This document shows positions 6,505 through 12,982 of a stretch of DNA of 17,711 nucleotides, piece after piece. Under the pieces are notes generated by a model. That model made no database searches. It was not told where the DNA came from and saw only the letters and a list, made by a program, of their open reading frames with translations. Position 1 is the stretch's first letter, and every line of letters starts with the position of its first letter. Source of the stretch: Chloroflexota bacterium (lineage in GTDB: Bacteria; Chloroflexota; Ktedonobacteria; Ktedonobacterales; Ktedonobacteraceae); contig VBHV01000577.1 of assembly GCA_005881995.1 (NCBI GenBank), positions 1 to 17,711 of the forward strand, in the 5' to 3' direction. The position numbers were made by a program, and so were the translations under genes.

Positions 6505-8373
6505 CTACACGGTTCTTACCAGCGCCCTGACCGACTGCACAATATGATGGGCGCTGATACCAGCCTCTTCCATCAGTTCAGCAGGAGTGCCGGAGCCGGG
6601 CATGGATTGCACAGCCAGCTTGACGATCCTCGGTAAAGCGCCATCACGCTGGGTGAACGCCTCGAGCACAGCCTCGCCCAGTCCGCCTTCGGGCCAGTGA
6701 TCCTCTACGACGACAAAGCAGTTTCCCGCCTCATCCGCAGCAGCGTAAAGCGTTTCTGTGTCAATGGGTTTGACGGAGTAAGCATCGATGATACGCGCAT
6801 TGATGCGCTGGCTCTTCAACTGGTCATACGCGCTGAGAGCTTCGTGCAGCGTAATACCTGCTGCGACGATGGTCACTTCGTCATTGTCCGATGAGCGTAG
6901 CACTTTACTGCCGCCAACGGTAAACTGTTCGTCGGGGGTGTACAGGACGGGGGTCTTTTCGCGGGTGGTACGCATATAGACAATGCCGCCGTGGTCCGCC
7001 ATCTGCGCTACCAGTTGGGCAGTCTGGTTGGGATCGCAGGGATAGAGTACGGTGCTGCCATACACCGCACGAAACATGGCCAGGTCTTCCAGCGCCATCT
7101 GTGAGGGACCATCCTCGCCAATCGAGACACCTGCATGCGAACCACACAGGCGGATATTCGCGCGAGAGATCGCTGCCATACGGATGAAGTCATAGGCACG
7201 GGTAAAGAACGCCGCGAAGGTCGAGGCAAAGGGGATCTTGTGGCGCACGCTCATACCCACTGCCGCCGCGATGAGCTGCTGCTCCGCGATATATTGCTCA
7301 AAGAAGCGGTCAGGGTAGGCCTTCGCGAACTCTTCGGCATAGGTGGAGTTGCTGACCTCACCATCCAATCCCACAACATCGGGATTGGCTGCACCCAGCG
7401 CCTTCAACGCATCACCATAGGCTTTGCGCGTAGCCACGGCCTCTTTGCCATCATACTTTGGCAGTTCCAACGGCCTCTTCTCGGATTCCGGGGCAGGCTG
7501 CAGATTCTCCGGTTTCTGCACGGGGAATACTTTGCTGCGCACATGATCAAGTTCTTTGAGCGCCTGCTCCTCCTGCTCCTTACTGAGGGCTTTACCATGC
7601 CACCCTTCTTTATTCTCCAGGAAGGAGACGCCTTTGCCTTTAATCGTTTTGGCTATAATGGCGGTCGGAGAACCGGTATGTTGTGAAGCCTGAGCAAAGG
7701 CGTTGTTGATCTCGTCGTAGTTATGCCCATCGATGACGATGGCATTCCAGCCAAAGCCTTTGGCACGCGCCTCGTAGGCGGCGGTGTTCCAGCCCAATTC
7801 CGTTTCGCCGCGCTGTCCCAGGCGGTTGACATCGACGATAGCCACGAGATGATCCAGCTGGTAGTGAGAGGCGTGATCAAAGGCTTCCCAGATCGAGCCT
7901 TCCGCCATTTCGCTATCACCACAAAGCACCCAGACATGGTAGGGCAATTTATCCAGGTATTTGCCGCATAAGGAGATGCCAACGCCAATCGGCAATCCCT
8001 GACCGAGTGAACCGGTCGCCACATCGACCCATGGTAATACCGGCGTCGGGTGTCCCTCGAGACGACTGCCAAATTTGCGCAGCGTCAACAGTTCCTCGTC
8101 ACTGATTGCTCCTGCTGCCTTAAACATCGAATAGAGCAAAGGCGAGGCATGTCCTTTGGAGAAAATCAGGTGATCGTTGTTGGGATGCTTCGGGTTGTCA
8201 AAGTCGTAGCGCAGGTAACTGATCATCAATACGGCCATTAAATCAGCCGCCGACATGGATGAAGTGGGATGCCCTGAGCCCGCGGCCGTCGTGCAGCGAA
8301 TGCTATCTACACGCAATTGCTGGGCAAGCTGTGTCCACTGCTGCACCTGGGGATTTGTCTCGGTTGCTGTCAT
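6505..8373 (-). CDS. tkt: Transketolase
   Basis: This thiamine-diphosphate enzyme moves two-carbon ketol units between sugar phosphates in the non-oxidative pentose phosphate pathway. The 622-aa single chain has all three parts: the TPP-binding N-domain, the pyrimidine domain and the C-domain. Visible residues include H35 (SGHP), H75 (KGHA), H108 (EGHPTP), GSLGQG (121-126) and the cofactor motif GDSEMAEGS with D153 and N183 (DVNRLGQ). The pyrimidine-binding glutamate lies in YIAEQQLIAAAVG. Length and motifs (LVAIVDVNRLGQ) are closer to the human-type ~620-aa transketolase than to the ~660-aa TktA form. The start at 8373 has GAGGAG about 6 nt upstream. It is not next to other pentose phosphate genes here. 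A TATAAT lies on this strand at 8516-8521, without a clear -35. Confidence 0.96.
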   Translation of the reverse strand: MTATETNPQVQQWTQLAQQLRVDSIRCTTAAGSGHPTSSMSAADLMAVLMISYLRYDFDNPKHPNNDHLIFSKGHASPLLYSMFKAAGAISDEELLTLRKFGSRLEGHPTPVLPWVDVATGSLGQGLPIGVGISLCGKYLDKLPYHVWVLCGDSEMAEGSIWEAFDHASHYQLDHLVAIVDVNRLGQRGETELGWNTAAYEARAKGFGWNAIVIDGHNYDEINNAFAQASQHTGSPTAIIAKTIKGKGVSFLENKEGWHGKALSKEQEEQALKELDHVRSKVFPVQKPENLQPAPESEKRPLELPKYDGKEAVATRKAYGDALKALGAANPDVVGLDGEVSNSTYAEEFAKAYPDRFFEQYIAEQQLIAAAVGMSVRHKIPFASTFAAFFTRAYDFIRMAAISRANIRLCGSHAGVSIGEDGPSQMALEDLAMFRAVYGSTVLYPCDPNQTAQLVAQMADHGGIVYMRTTREKTPVLYTPDEQFTVGGSKVLRSSDNDEVTIVAAGITLHEALSAYDQLKSQRINARIIDAYSVKPIDTETLYAAADEAGNCFVVVEDHWPEGGLGEAVLEAFTQRDGALPRIVKLAVQSMPGSGTPAELMEEAGISAHHIVQSVRALVRTV

Positions 8374-8420
8374 ATCTGCTCCTCATCTTTGTAGAGTATG
8401 GTAGTGCCAGGTAGTTTCAA

Positions 8421-8440
8421 GGTCGTATCTGGTCGTATCG
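8421..8440. repeat. Tandem 10-nt repeat upstream of tkt
   Basis: GGTCGTATCT and GGTCGTATCG follow each other directly, one helical turn apart, 50-70 nt before the transketolase start codon. A short GTCTC/GAGAC hairpin follows at 8445-8459. The arrangement could be a pair of protein-binding sites in the 271-nt divergent tkt/8645 intergenic region. The evidence is short and may be chance. Confidence 0.25.
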
Positions 8441-8488
8441 CGTGGTCTCTCCTCGAGACAATCGGCCCTACAACATTTTGCTGGCACT

Positions 8489-8521
8489 TTCCAAGGGCGC
8501 CAGTTCCAATGTATTATTATA
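8489..8521. promoter_or_regulatory. AT-rich core of the divergent tkt / 8645 promoter region
   Basis: On the plus strand TTCCAA (8489-8494), 17 nt and TATTAT (8512-8517) form a moderate promoter for the gene at 8645. On the minus strand a consensus TATAAT (8521-8516) could serve transketolase, but no good -35 is found. The two -10 boxes overlap, so the two genes may compete for polymerase. The remaining sequence of the gap (8374-8644) shows no gene. Confidence 0.4.
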
Positions 8522-8644
8522 CAATGTAATTGTAGATTGCCGCCCAAAGAAAGGCAAACTGATGCAAAGTCTCGCCTGGACAGTGTTATGTTACACGCGA
8601 GAAGAGAGATGCATTGAACAGATTGCAGAAAGTGAGGCGAACTC

Positions 8645-9034
8645 ATGGCAAGGTTTGATTTCATTAATAAACAAGTAGCGATTCTCGGCGACTCCGATCA
8701 TAGCGTGGAACTCAGTCCACAAGAGGCCTTAGACCTGCTATACTGGTTGTCCGACCATAGGGACATATTGTTTGGACTCGCATACCAGAACGCTACACAG
8801 GAGCACCTGGGAGAAAAGGAGCTTGAGATTCATATCTACCAGGAGAACCTGGATCAACTGGACAAACTAAAAGCGGCTATTCCCGACTTGCACGAAGGTA
8901 AGCCCGTTATCAAAGTACTTGCCGTCCCGTTGAGCCTGGTGACCGAGCGTGCAATTGATTTGCTCAAACAACTTCAATTCGAATACAGAATTCACCCCCT
9001 GCTCGAAGAGGATGAAGCTTTTGCACAAGGGTAG
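8645..9034 (+). CDS. Conserved-looking 129-aa protein of unknown function
   Basis: I do not recognise this family. The sequence is a plausible soluble alpha/beta protein. A short N-terminal strand region (VAILGDSDHSVELSPQ) is followed by a helix containing LDLLYWLSDHRDILF. Then comes a charged middle (EKELEIHIYQENLDQLDKLK) and a C-terminal helix around ERAIDLLKQLQFEY. It has no cysteine pairs, signal peptide, membrane segment or catalytic signature. The start is supported by GTGAGGCG 6-12 nt upstream of the ATG. It stands first in a plus-strand run, 44 nt ahead of the P-loop kinase gene, and diverges from transketolase. Codon use is ordinary for the window, so I take it as a real gene. Confidence 0.7.
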   Translation: MARFDFINKQVAILGDSDHSVELSPQEALDLLYWLSDHRDILFGLAYQNATQEHLGEKELEIHIYQENLDQLDKLKAAIPDLHEGKPVIKVLAVPLSLVTERAIDLLKQLQFEYRIHPLLEEDEAFAQG

Positions 9035-9066
9035 GTAGATAGAGCCTTGCCCCAGCAGTTTTATGC

Positions 9067-9072
9067 TACAAT
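9067..9072 (+). promoter_or_regulatory. Extended -10 box giving a probably leaderless mRNA
   Basis: TGCTACAAT is an extended -10 (TGn plus TACAAT at 9067-9072). The usual start point 7 nt after the hexamer is the A of the ATG at 9079. No Shine-Dalgarno sequence is present in the 20 nt before that ATG. A TTGCCC at 9047-9052 is too close (14 nt) to be an ideal -35. Confidence 0.45.
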
Positions 9073-9078
9073 CAATTC

Positions 9079-9708
9079 ATGAGTTCAAAGACCATAGACA
9101 TCGTTATTCTCATAGGCTTACCAGCATCGGGTAAAAGCACATTCTACCGTACCTGCTTCGCATCAACGCATGAGCTGATCAGCAAAGACCTGATCAGGAG
9201 CAGCAAAGCGAAAAATAAAGAGCAGCGGCAACTAGAACGAGTTGAAGCCGCATTGCAGGAAAACCGTTCTGTCGTTGTGGATAATACGAACCCCGCTCCG
9301 CAGGATCGCCAATCATTAATAGCATTGGGTCATCAATACGGAGCAAATGTGATCGGGTATTATTTTGAGCCAGATACGAAAAGCAGTCGCCAGCGCAATC
9401 AGCAGCGTACAGGGAAAGAGCGAATTCCTGATGCAGCTATTTACATCACCGCCAGCAAATTAATCCTCCCTGAACCCCTATATCGAAAAATGGGTAAGCC
9501 TGCCTATTGTCAATCAGATGTGAGTTTAAATAAGGATGGCATCATGGTCGGGGCAAGCCCGAACATGATGCTGACAACGAAACCTTCAAGCCTATGCTAT
9601 ACTATGCCCGTACAGCATGTAACTCAACTGGCGATATTTCCGATGAAGTTCTATAAAGAGCGACTATTGAATAATCAAAGTCATCTATGCGAGGTAAACC
9701 ATGTCTGA
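9079..9708 (+). CDS. P-loop kinase of the AAA_33 / T4-Pnk-like family
   Basis: The 209-aa protein should be an ATP-dependent kinase or NTPase of the group that includes T4 polynucleotide kinase; the substrate is unknown. Walker A is GLPASGKST (residues 13-21). The substrate-side motif ISKDLIR (34-40) matches the family's S-x-D-x-x-R pattern. VVVDNTN (65-71) is the second conserved strand. The Arg-rich lid is the RQRNQQRTGKERIPDAA segment near 104-120. The core ends around residue 155. The final ~45 residues match nothing expected and include a stretch encoded by a near-perfect palindrome (9539-9571), so the tail may be acquired or drifted. The start lacks a ribosome site but is placed for leaderless initiation. 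The stop overlaps the next gene's start by 8 nt (ATGTCTGA), which suggests coupling. Confidence 0.82.
   Translation: MSSKTIDIVILIGLPASGKSTFYRTCFASTHELISKDLIRSSKAKNKEQRQLERVEAALQENRSVVVDNTNPAPQDRQSLIALGHQYGANVIGYYFEPDTKSSRQRNQQRTGKERIPDAAIYITASKLILPEPLYRKMGKPAYCQSDVSLNKDGIMVGASPNMMLTTKPSSLCYTMPVQHVTQLAIFPMKFYKERLLNNQSHLCEVNHV
9539..9571. repeat. 14-bp near-perfect palindrome inside the P-loop kinase gene
   Basis: GCATCATGGTCGGG (9539-9552) and CCCGAACATGATGC (9558-9571) pair at 13 of 14 positions around the 5-nt centre GCAAG. It is translated within the atypical C-terminal tail of the kinase. Its core (GGGGCAAGCCC) resembles the intergenic palindrome at 2994-3020 (GGGGACAAGCC), so both could belong to one dispersed repeat family. 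Confidence 0.45.
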
Positions 9709-10360
9709 GCAAGATTACGGCAGGCAGGAAGAGAACGGCGACTCTTCCGAAGAAGAATACGATTATGCTCGTGAGTCTGAACCGGATGCATATACCCTGC
9801 GAAATAATGAACAGCGCTCCCGGTACTTCCTGGCGGCCATGAGCTTTCTACTTGCCCTGCTGTGCCTGAGCGCGTACCTCAACCGCCTGCCCTCCATCAA
9901 CAGCTCGCTCCTGCAACTTGGCGTGATCGGCTTTGCGGCCATCGGCATCTTCTTCCTTTTTCGCAGTAGAATCGCTTACCAGCACAGCTACACGCCCACC
10001 CCGACAGTCAACAGGCATGCCGCATTGGACGATAACTTGGTTGATGAAGATAAGCATGCATACGATGAGCCTTTTGAAGACGACAACGATGATGACGTTG
10101 TCGATGCACACCATGGACATCCCGACCAGGGTGGATTTACCCTGGAGTTCGCGCAAGATGAAGCACACGAGAATGAACATGAAGATCGTGACGACGGCGA
10201 AGAACTCACACCCTTTGAATTGCTCGTCCAGGAAGCGCTCTCCACTATTCCCGACGAGTTTCAAGAGCGCATGGACAATGTGTTTGTGCGCGTAAGAAGG
10301 ATATACGCTACTGGGACTTTACGAGGGCATTCCCCTGACCACCTATGGTTCCCGCTATAG
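9701..10360 (+). CDS. Membrane-anchored zincin-like metallopeptidase, 5' part up to frameshift
   Basis: The 219-aa frame holds an acidic N-terminus (1-40), two transmembrane helices (about 43-60 and 69-87), and a long acidic His/Asp/Glu-rich loop (110-168). It then begins a zincin_1 (PF06262, formerly DUF1025) domain: PFELLVQEALSTIPDEFQERMDN is typical of the family's first helix and strand. After NVFVRV (~198) the family sequence leaves this frame; the remaining 21 residues are out of frame and meaningless. The continuation is at 10296-10520 in the +1 frame. The start at 9701 has GAGG 6 nt upstream and overlaps the kinase stop. Fusion of a zincin to a membrane anchor is unusual, since the family is normally a small soluble protein. 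As it stands the peptidase lacks its zinc site. Confidence 0.7.
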   Translation: MSEQDYGRQEENGDSSEEEYDYARESEPDAYTLRNNEQRSRYFLAAMSFLLALLCLSAYLNRLPSINSSLLQLGVIGFAAIGIFFLFRSRIAYQHSYTPTPTVNRHAALDDNLVDEDKHAYDEPFEDDNDDDVVDAHHGHPDQGGFTLEFAQDEAHENEHEDRDDGEELTPFELLVQEALSTIPDEFQERMDNVFVRVRRIYATGTLRGHSPDHLWFPL

Positions 10361-10520
10361 TTCACAGCCGGAGACGATTACCATCTACCAGCGCACCATC
10401 GAGAGCTATTGTCACAGTGACCCCGACCGCATTCGCGAGCAGGTACGGCATACCGTGCTGCATGAAGTGGCCCATCATTTTGGCATCGACCACAATGAGA
10501 TGCCTATCTGGATTCGTTAA
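10296..10520 (+). pseudogene. Zincin-like metallopeptidase, 3' part carrying the HExxH site
   Basis: Read from GAA at 10296, this frame gives EGYTLLGLYEGIPLT, then YQRTIESYCHSDPDRIREQV and LHEVAHHFGIDHNE, stopping at TAA 10518-10520. This is the second half of the zincin_1 domain. It includes the zinc ligands HEVAH (codons 10461-10475) and the downstream GIDH. It has no start codon or ribosome site of its own and is one base out of phase with the upstream part; a TAA at 10293-10295 closes the frame immediately before. Relative to relatives I recall, several linker residues between NVxVxVE and LLGLYEG are also missing. A small deletion with frameshift is likelier than a lone base error. It ends 3 nt from the convergent dehydrogenase gene. 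Confidence 0.75.
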
Positions 10521-10523
10521 TAA

Positions 10524-11501
10524 TTACCCGGCAACAACGACGACTTTCAAGGCATCGCCCGGTTTCGCCACCAATTGGAACGCCTGAGCCGCATCCTTCA
10601 AGGGAAAACGATGTGTAATCACACTCTCTGGCCGTATGCGCCCATTGCGCAGCAAATCTAGCGCATGCCGTGTTTCGTAGGGACCCGCGGAATAACTGGT
10701 ACGCAAGCTGATTTCCTGGAAAAAGAGCTTATTGGGAGTTACAGGTAACAACGCTTCTGGTGGTGGAGGCGCGAAAAGTAGAACTGTCCCGCCTGGCCCT
10801 ACCAATTCAATGCCTTGTTGCATTGCGCTGATACTGGAAGGTGTAACGATTACAACATCCGGTTTGCGCCCGTCGTTCATTGCGAAAATTTGATCAATGA
10901 CCGTTCCTGTTTGCGGATCAAGCGCATAGTCTATCCCTACATCAAGAGCGCGTTGACGGCGATAAGCGATTGGATAGACAATCATCACAGGCACCGCGCC
11001 GCATACCAGCACACTATCGCCTGGTCGGATGGCGGCGCGATTTATACCACGCACGCAGCAGGCCAGCGGCTCAATCAGTGTAGCCGCCTCAAATGAGAGC
11101 TCATCCGGTAGAGACAATACATCAAGCTGCACATTCAGGGCCGGAACGCGGATATATTCAGCCAATCCACCAGGATAGAGACGAGTTGCGCGAAAAGTAG
11201 GGCATTGTGAAAACGATCCGCGGCGGCAGAAGTGGCAGACCATACAGGGGACGTGATGATGCAGAAATACGCGCTGACCCACCACGAATTGCTCGATGCC
11301 CTCACCTACTGCTGCCACAATACCAACGGGCTCATGCCCGGGATAGAGCGGAGCGCGCGGTTTCATATACCATTCCATCACATCGCTGGCGCACAATCCA
11401 CAAGCGCGCATCTGTACCAGCAGTTCGCCGGTGCCAATGGCCGGAATGGGCAATTCCACAACGCGAATATCATTATTGCTATGGTATTCAACAGCAAACA
11501 T
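10524..11501 (-). CDS. Zinc-dependent alcohol dehydrogenase (MDR) with damaged Rossmann loop
   Basis: The 325-aa protein belongs to the medium-chain dehydrogenase family of sorbitol/threonine dehydrogenase type. From the ATG at 11501, catalytic zinc ligands C37 (CGLCASD), H56-E57 (PGHEPVG) and E144 (LIEPLAC) are present. The structural-zinc lobe is complete: C86, C89, C92 and C100 (PCMVCHFCRRGSFSQC). The cofactor domain is odd. VLVCGA (164-169) should lead into G-x-G-x-x-G and a helix, but runs straight into VPVMIVYPIAYRRQRA, which is the next beta strand. About 20 residues appear deleted in frame, so NAD(P) binding is doubtful. The start at 11501 has AAAGGTG 5-10 nt upstream and is preferred to 11531, which overlaps the cupin. 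It follows the cupin by 5 nt, so they form an operon. The substrate is unknown, probably a polyol or sugar alcohol. Confidence 0.85.
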   Translation of the reverse strand: MFAVEYHSNNDIRVVELPIPAIGTGELLVQMRACGLCASDVMEWYMKPRAPLYPGHEPVGIVAAVGEGIEQFVVGQRVFLHHHVPCMVCHFCRRGSFSQCPTFRATRLYPGGLAEYIRVPALNVQLDVLSLPDELSFEAATLIEPLACCVRGINRAAIRPGDSVLVCGAVPVMIVYPIAYRRQRALDVGIDYALDPQTGTVIDQIFAMNDGRKPDVVIVTPSSISAMQQGIELVGPGGTVLLFAPPPPEALLPVTPNKLFFQEISLRTSYSAGPYETRHALDLLRNGRIRPESVITHRFPLKDAAQAFQLVAKPGDALKVVVVAG

Positions 11502-11506
11502 CTTGT

Positions 11507-11887
11507 TCACCTTTGAGCCGGGACGACGCACAGGAAGCCAAACGGCTCGTCGCCAAATGTGAAGAATTGATGGATTTCATTGCCCGGAATGTAGACCACG
11601 TCACCCGCGTGCAGTAAGTGCTGCTCCTCGCCCTGGCGCAGGTGCGCGCGACCATGAAGCACATAGACCCCATGTTCATGCGCATGTTGATCGAGCGAGG
11701 TATGCCCACCGGGCTGAACTGCGAAATAACGCACGTGGAAGCTGGGCGAATGTTCGTCTGTGCCTATAAGTACCTGACGGGTGGCACGGTCTGCGCCGCT
11801 ATTTTCAGGACCATAAGCGCGAACAGGCACATCTTGCCAGCGTAGTTCGCCATTTTCCAAATGACGCAAGTGGTGAATGATACTCAT
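11507..11887 (-). CDS. Single-domain cupin protein
   Basis: This is a 126-aa conserved-barrel (cupin_2) protein. Motif 1 is PGGHTSLDQHAHEHGVYVLHG (59-79), with H68, H70 and H72 as likely metal ligands. Motif 2 is GDVVYIPGNEIHQF (95-108), with H106. Such small cupins act as sugar isomerases, dioxygenases or sensors; nothing in the sequence picks one. The start at 11887 is chosen because AAGGAG lies 7 nt upstream. The in-frame ATG at 11914 would put the ribosome site inside the gene. It is 33 nt downstream of the WD40 gene and 5 nt upstream of the dehydrogenase, and both the cupin and dehydrogenase starts share the same ribosome-site context ending AACAAG-ATG. I infer a small cupin-dehydrogenase unit acting on one metabolite. 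Confidence 0.85.
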   Translation of the reverse strand: MSIIHHLRHLENGELRWQDVPVRAYGPENSGADRATRQVLIGTDEHSPSFHVRYFAVQPGGHTSLDQHAHEHGVYVLHGRAHLRQGEEQHLLHAGDVVYIPGNEIHQFFTFGDEPFGFLCVVPAQR

Positions 11888-11920
11888 CTTGTTCTCCTTC
11901 ATCAATTTTTTCATGAGTCG

Positions 11921-12982
11921 CTATTCAGTCAGGGCCAACCAGACATAAGCAGCGCCGCTATCAGTTGAGGCAATGCGTTTTCCATCGGGCGACCACGAGA
12001 CGGCAGCCATCGAGGGAGCCGCGTTCCAGTTTACTCCCCGGTATGTGAGCAGAAGTGTCGCTATAGTAATATTCCAAACCTCTACCCCGTAAGCACTTGT
12101 AAAGGCAAGATGTTTACCATCGGGCGCCCATGAGATCGTAGATATCAGATAGACTGAACCCAGCTCGGTGAACAAAAGCTTCCCTGTAGCCGCATCCCAC
12201 ACCTGGAATTTCCCGTTACCCCCAGACGCGATTTGCCTGCCATCTGGCGACCAGGCTATACCCTGCACCCCTTGTAGTTGCGCCAGAGGGGCAAGGAGAA
12301 CTTTCCCCGTGATAGCATCCCAGACCTGCACCTGCCCACTCAGGTCCACCACAGCAACACGTCTACCATCGGGCGACCAGGAAATGGTGTTTACTCCTGC
12401 TAATTGCTTTTGAGGAGTGAGCAGGATACGCCCCTTCGTGACATTCCCCATCTGTACCATTCCTTTGGAGTCCACCAGAGCTATACGCTTGCCTCCTGGC
12501 AGCCAGGTTAAACCGGTGATAGTCTGACCATGGCCTGCATAGCTTGCAATGGTTGTACCTGTAGCAACATTCCAGATCAAAATCGTCCCATCTTTGCTTG
12601 CAGAAACAATCTGCTTTGCATCAGGCGACCAGTTTATACTCGTGACACTGCTCGTACCTGGATGTCCTGTGTAGGTAACGAGCCTGGTTCCTGTGACAGC
12701 ATCCCAAATCTGTACCTTTCCACCCATGGCCGCCGAGGCAATCCGGTTGTCAACGGGTGACCAGACGGTGCTTGAGAACTCATTCACGTGAGTAACAAAC
12801 GTGGCTCCTACAGACGAATCCCAGACCTGGATGGTCTGATCATCCCCCGCAGAGGCAACATAGCGACTATCAGGCGACCAGGTGACGGCGTTTACTATCC
12901 CATTATGTCCTTCACAGCACAGCCTGAGAAGTACTTGAGTTCCACCGCCACCCGACAATGGATTATTGGTTCCTGCTCCCAC
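11921..12982 (-). CDS. WD40 propeller, second half of a frameshifted membrane-WD40 protein
   Basis: The 353-aa frame contains eight recognisable WD40-like blades with the usual W-S-P-D-G-K-R-I-A-S and V-Q-V-W strands. Examples are VTWSPDSRYVASAGDDQTIQ, ISWSPDGRRVAVVD, IAWSPDGRQIASGG and VSWSPDGKRIAST. The last ends AAYVWLALTE, five residues after its closing strand. It begins with a GTG that has AGGAG only 3 nt away and sits 88 nt inside the previous gene. Reading the same frame further upstream gives PSFGEEHVGAGTNN, which joins naturally to VAWAPS of the upstream frame. I therefore regard it as the 3' half of the gene at 14985, not an independent gene. Combined, the two halves give 14 blades, a number that fits two seven-bladed propellers. 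WD40 propellers serve as protein-binding platforms; no enzyme motif is present. Confidence 0.72.
   Translation of the reverse strand: MGAGTNNPLSGGGGTQVLLRLCCEGHNGIVNAVTWSPDSRYVASAGDDQTIQVWDSSVGATFVTHVNEFSSTVWSPVDNRIASAAMGGKVQIWDAVTGTRLVTYTGHPGTSSVTSINWSPDAKQIVSASKDGTILIWNVATGTTIASYAGHGQTITGLTWLPGGKRIALVDSKGMVQMGNVTKGRILLTPQKQLAGVNTISWSPDGRRVAVVDLSGQVQVWDAITGKVLLAPLAQLQGVQGIAWSPDGRQIASGGNGKFQVWDAATGKLLFTELGSVYLISTISWAPDGKHLAFTSAYGVEVWNITIATLLLTYRGVNWNAAPSMAAVSWSPDGKRIASTDSGAAYVWLALTE

Noticed and set aside
7135..7686. 183-aa plus-strand frame opposite transketolase
   Set aside because: It is antisense to conserved transketolase motifs; the length reflects codon bias on the other strand, and it has no independent start signal.
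11888..11914. Longer cupin start at 11914
   Set aside because: The only good ribosome site (AAGGAG) lies inside this extension, 7 nt before the ATG at 11887.
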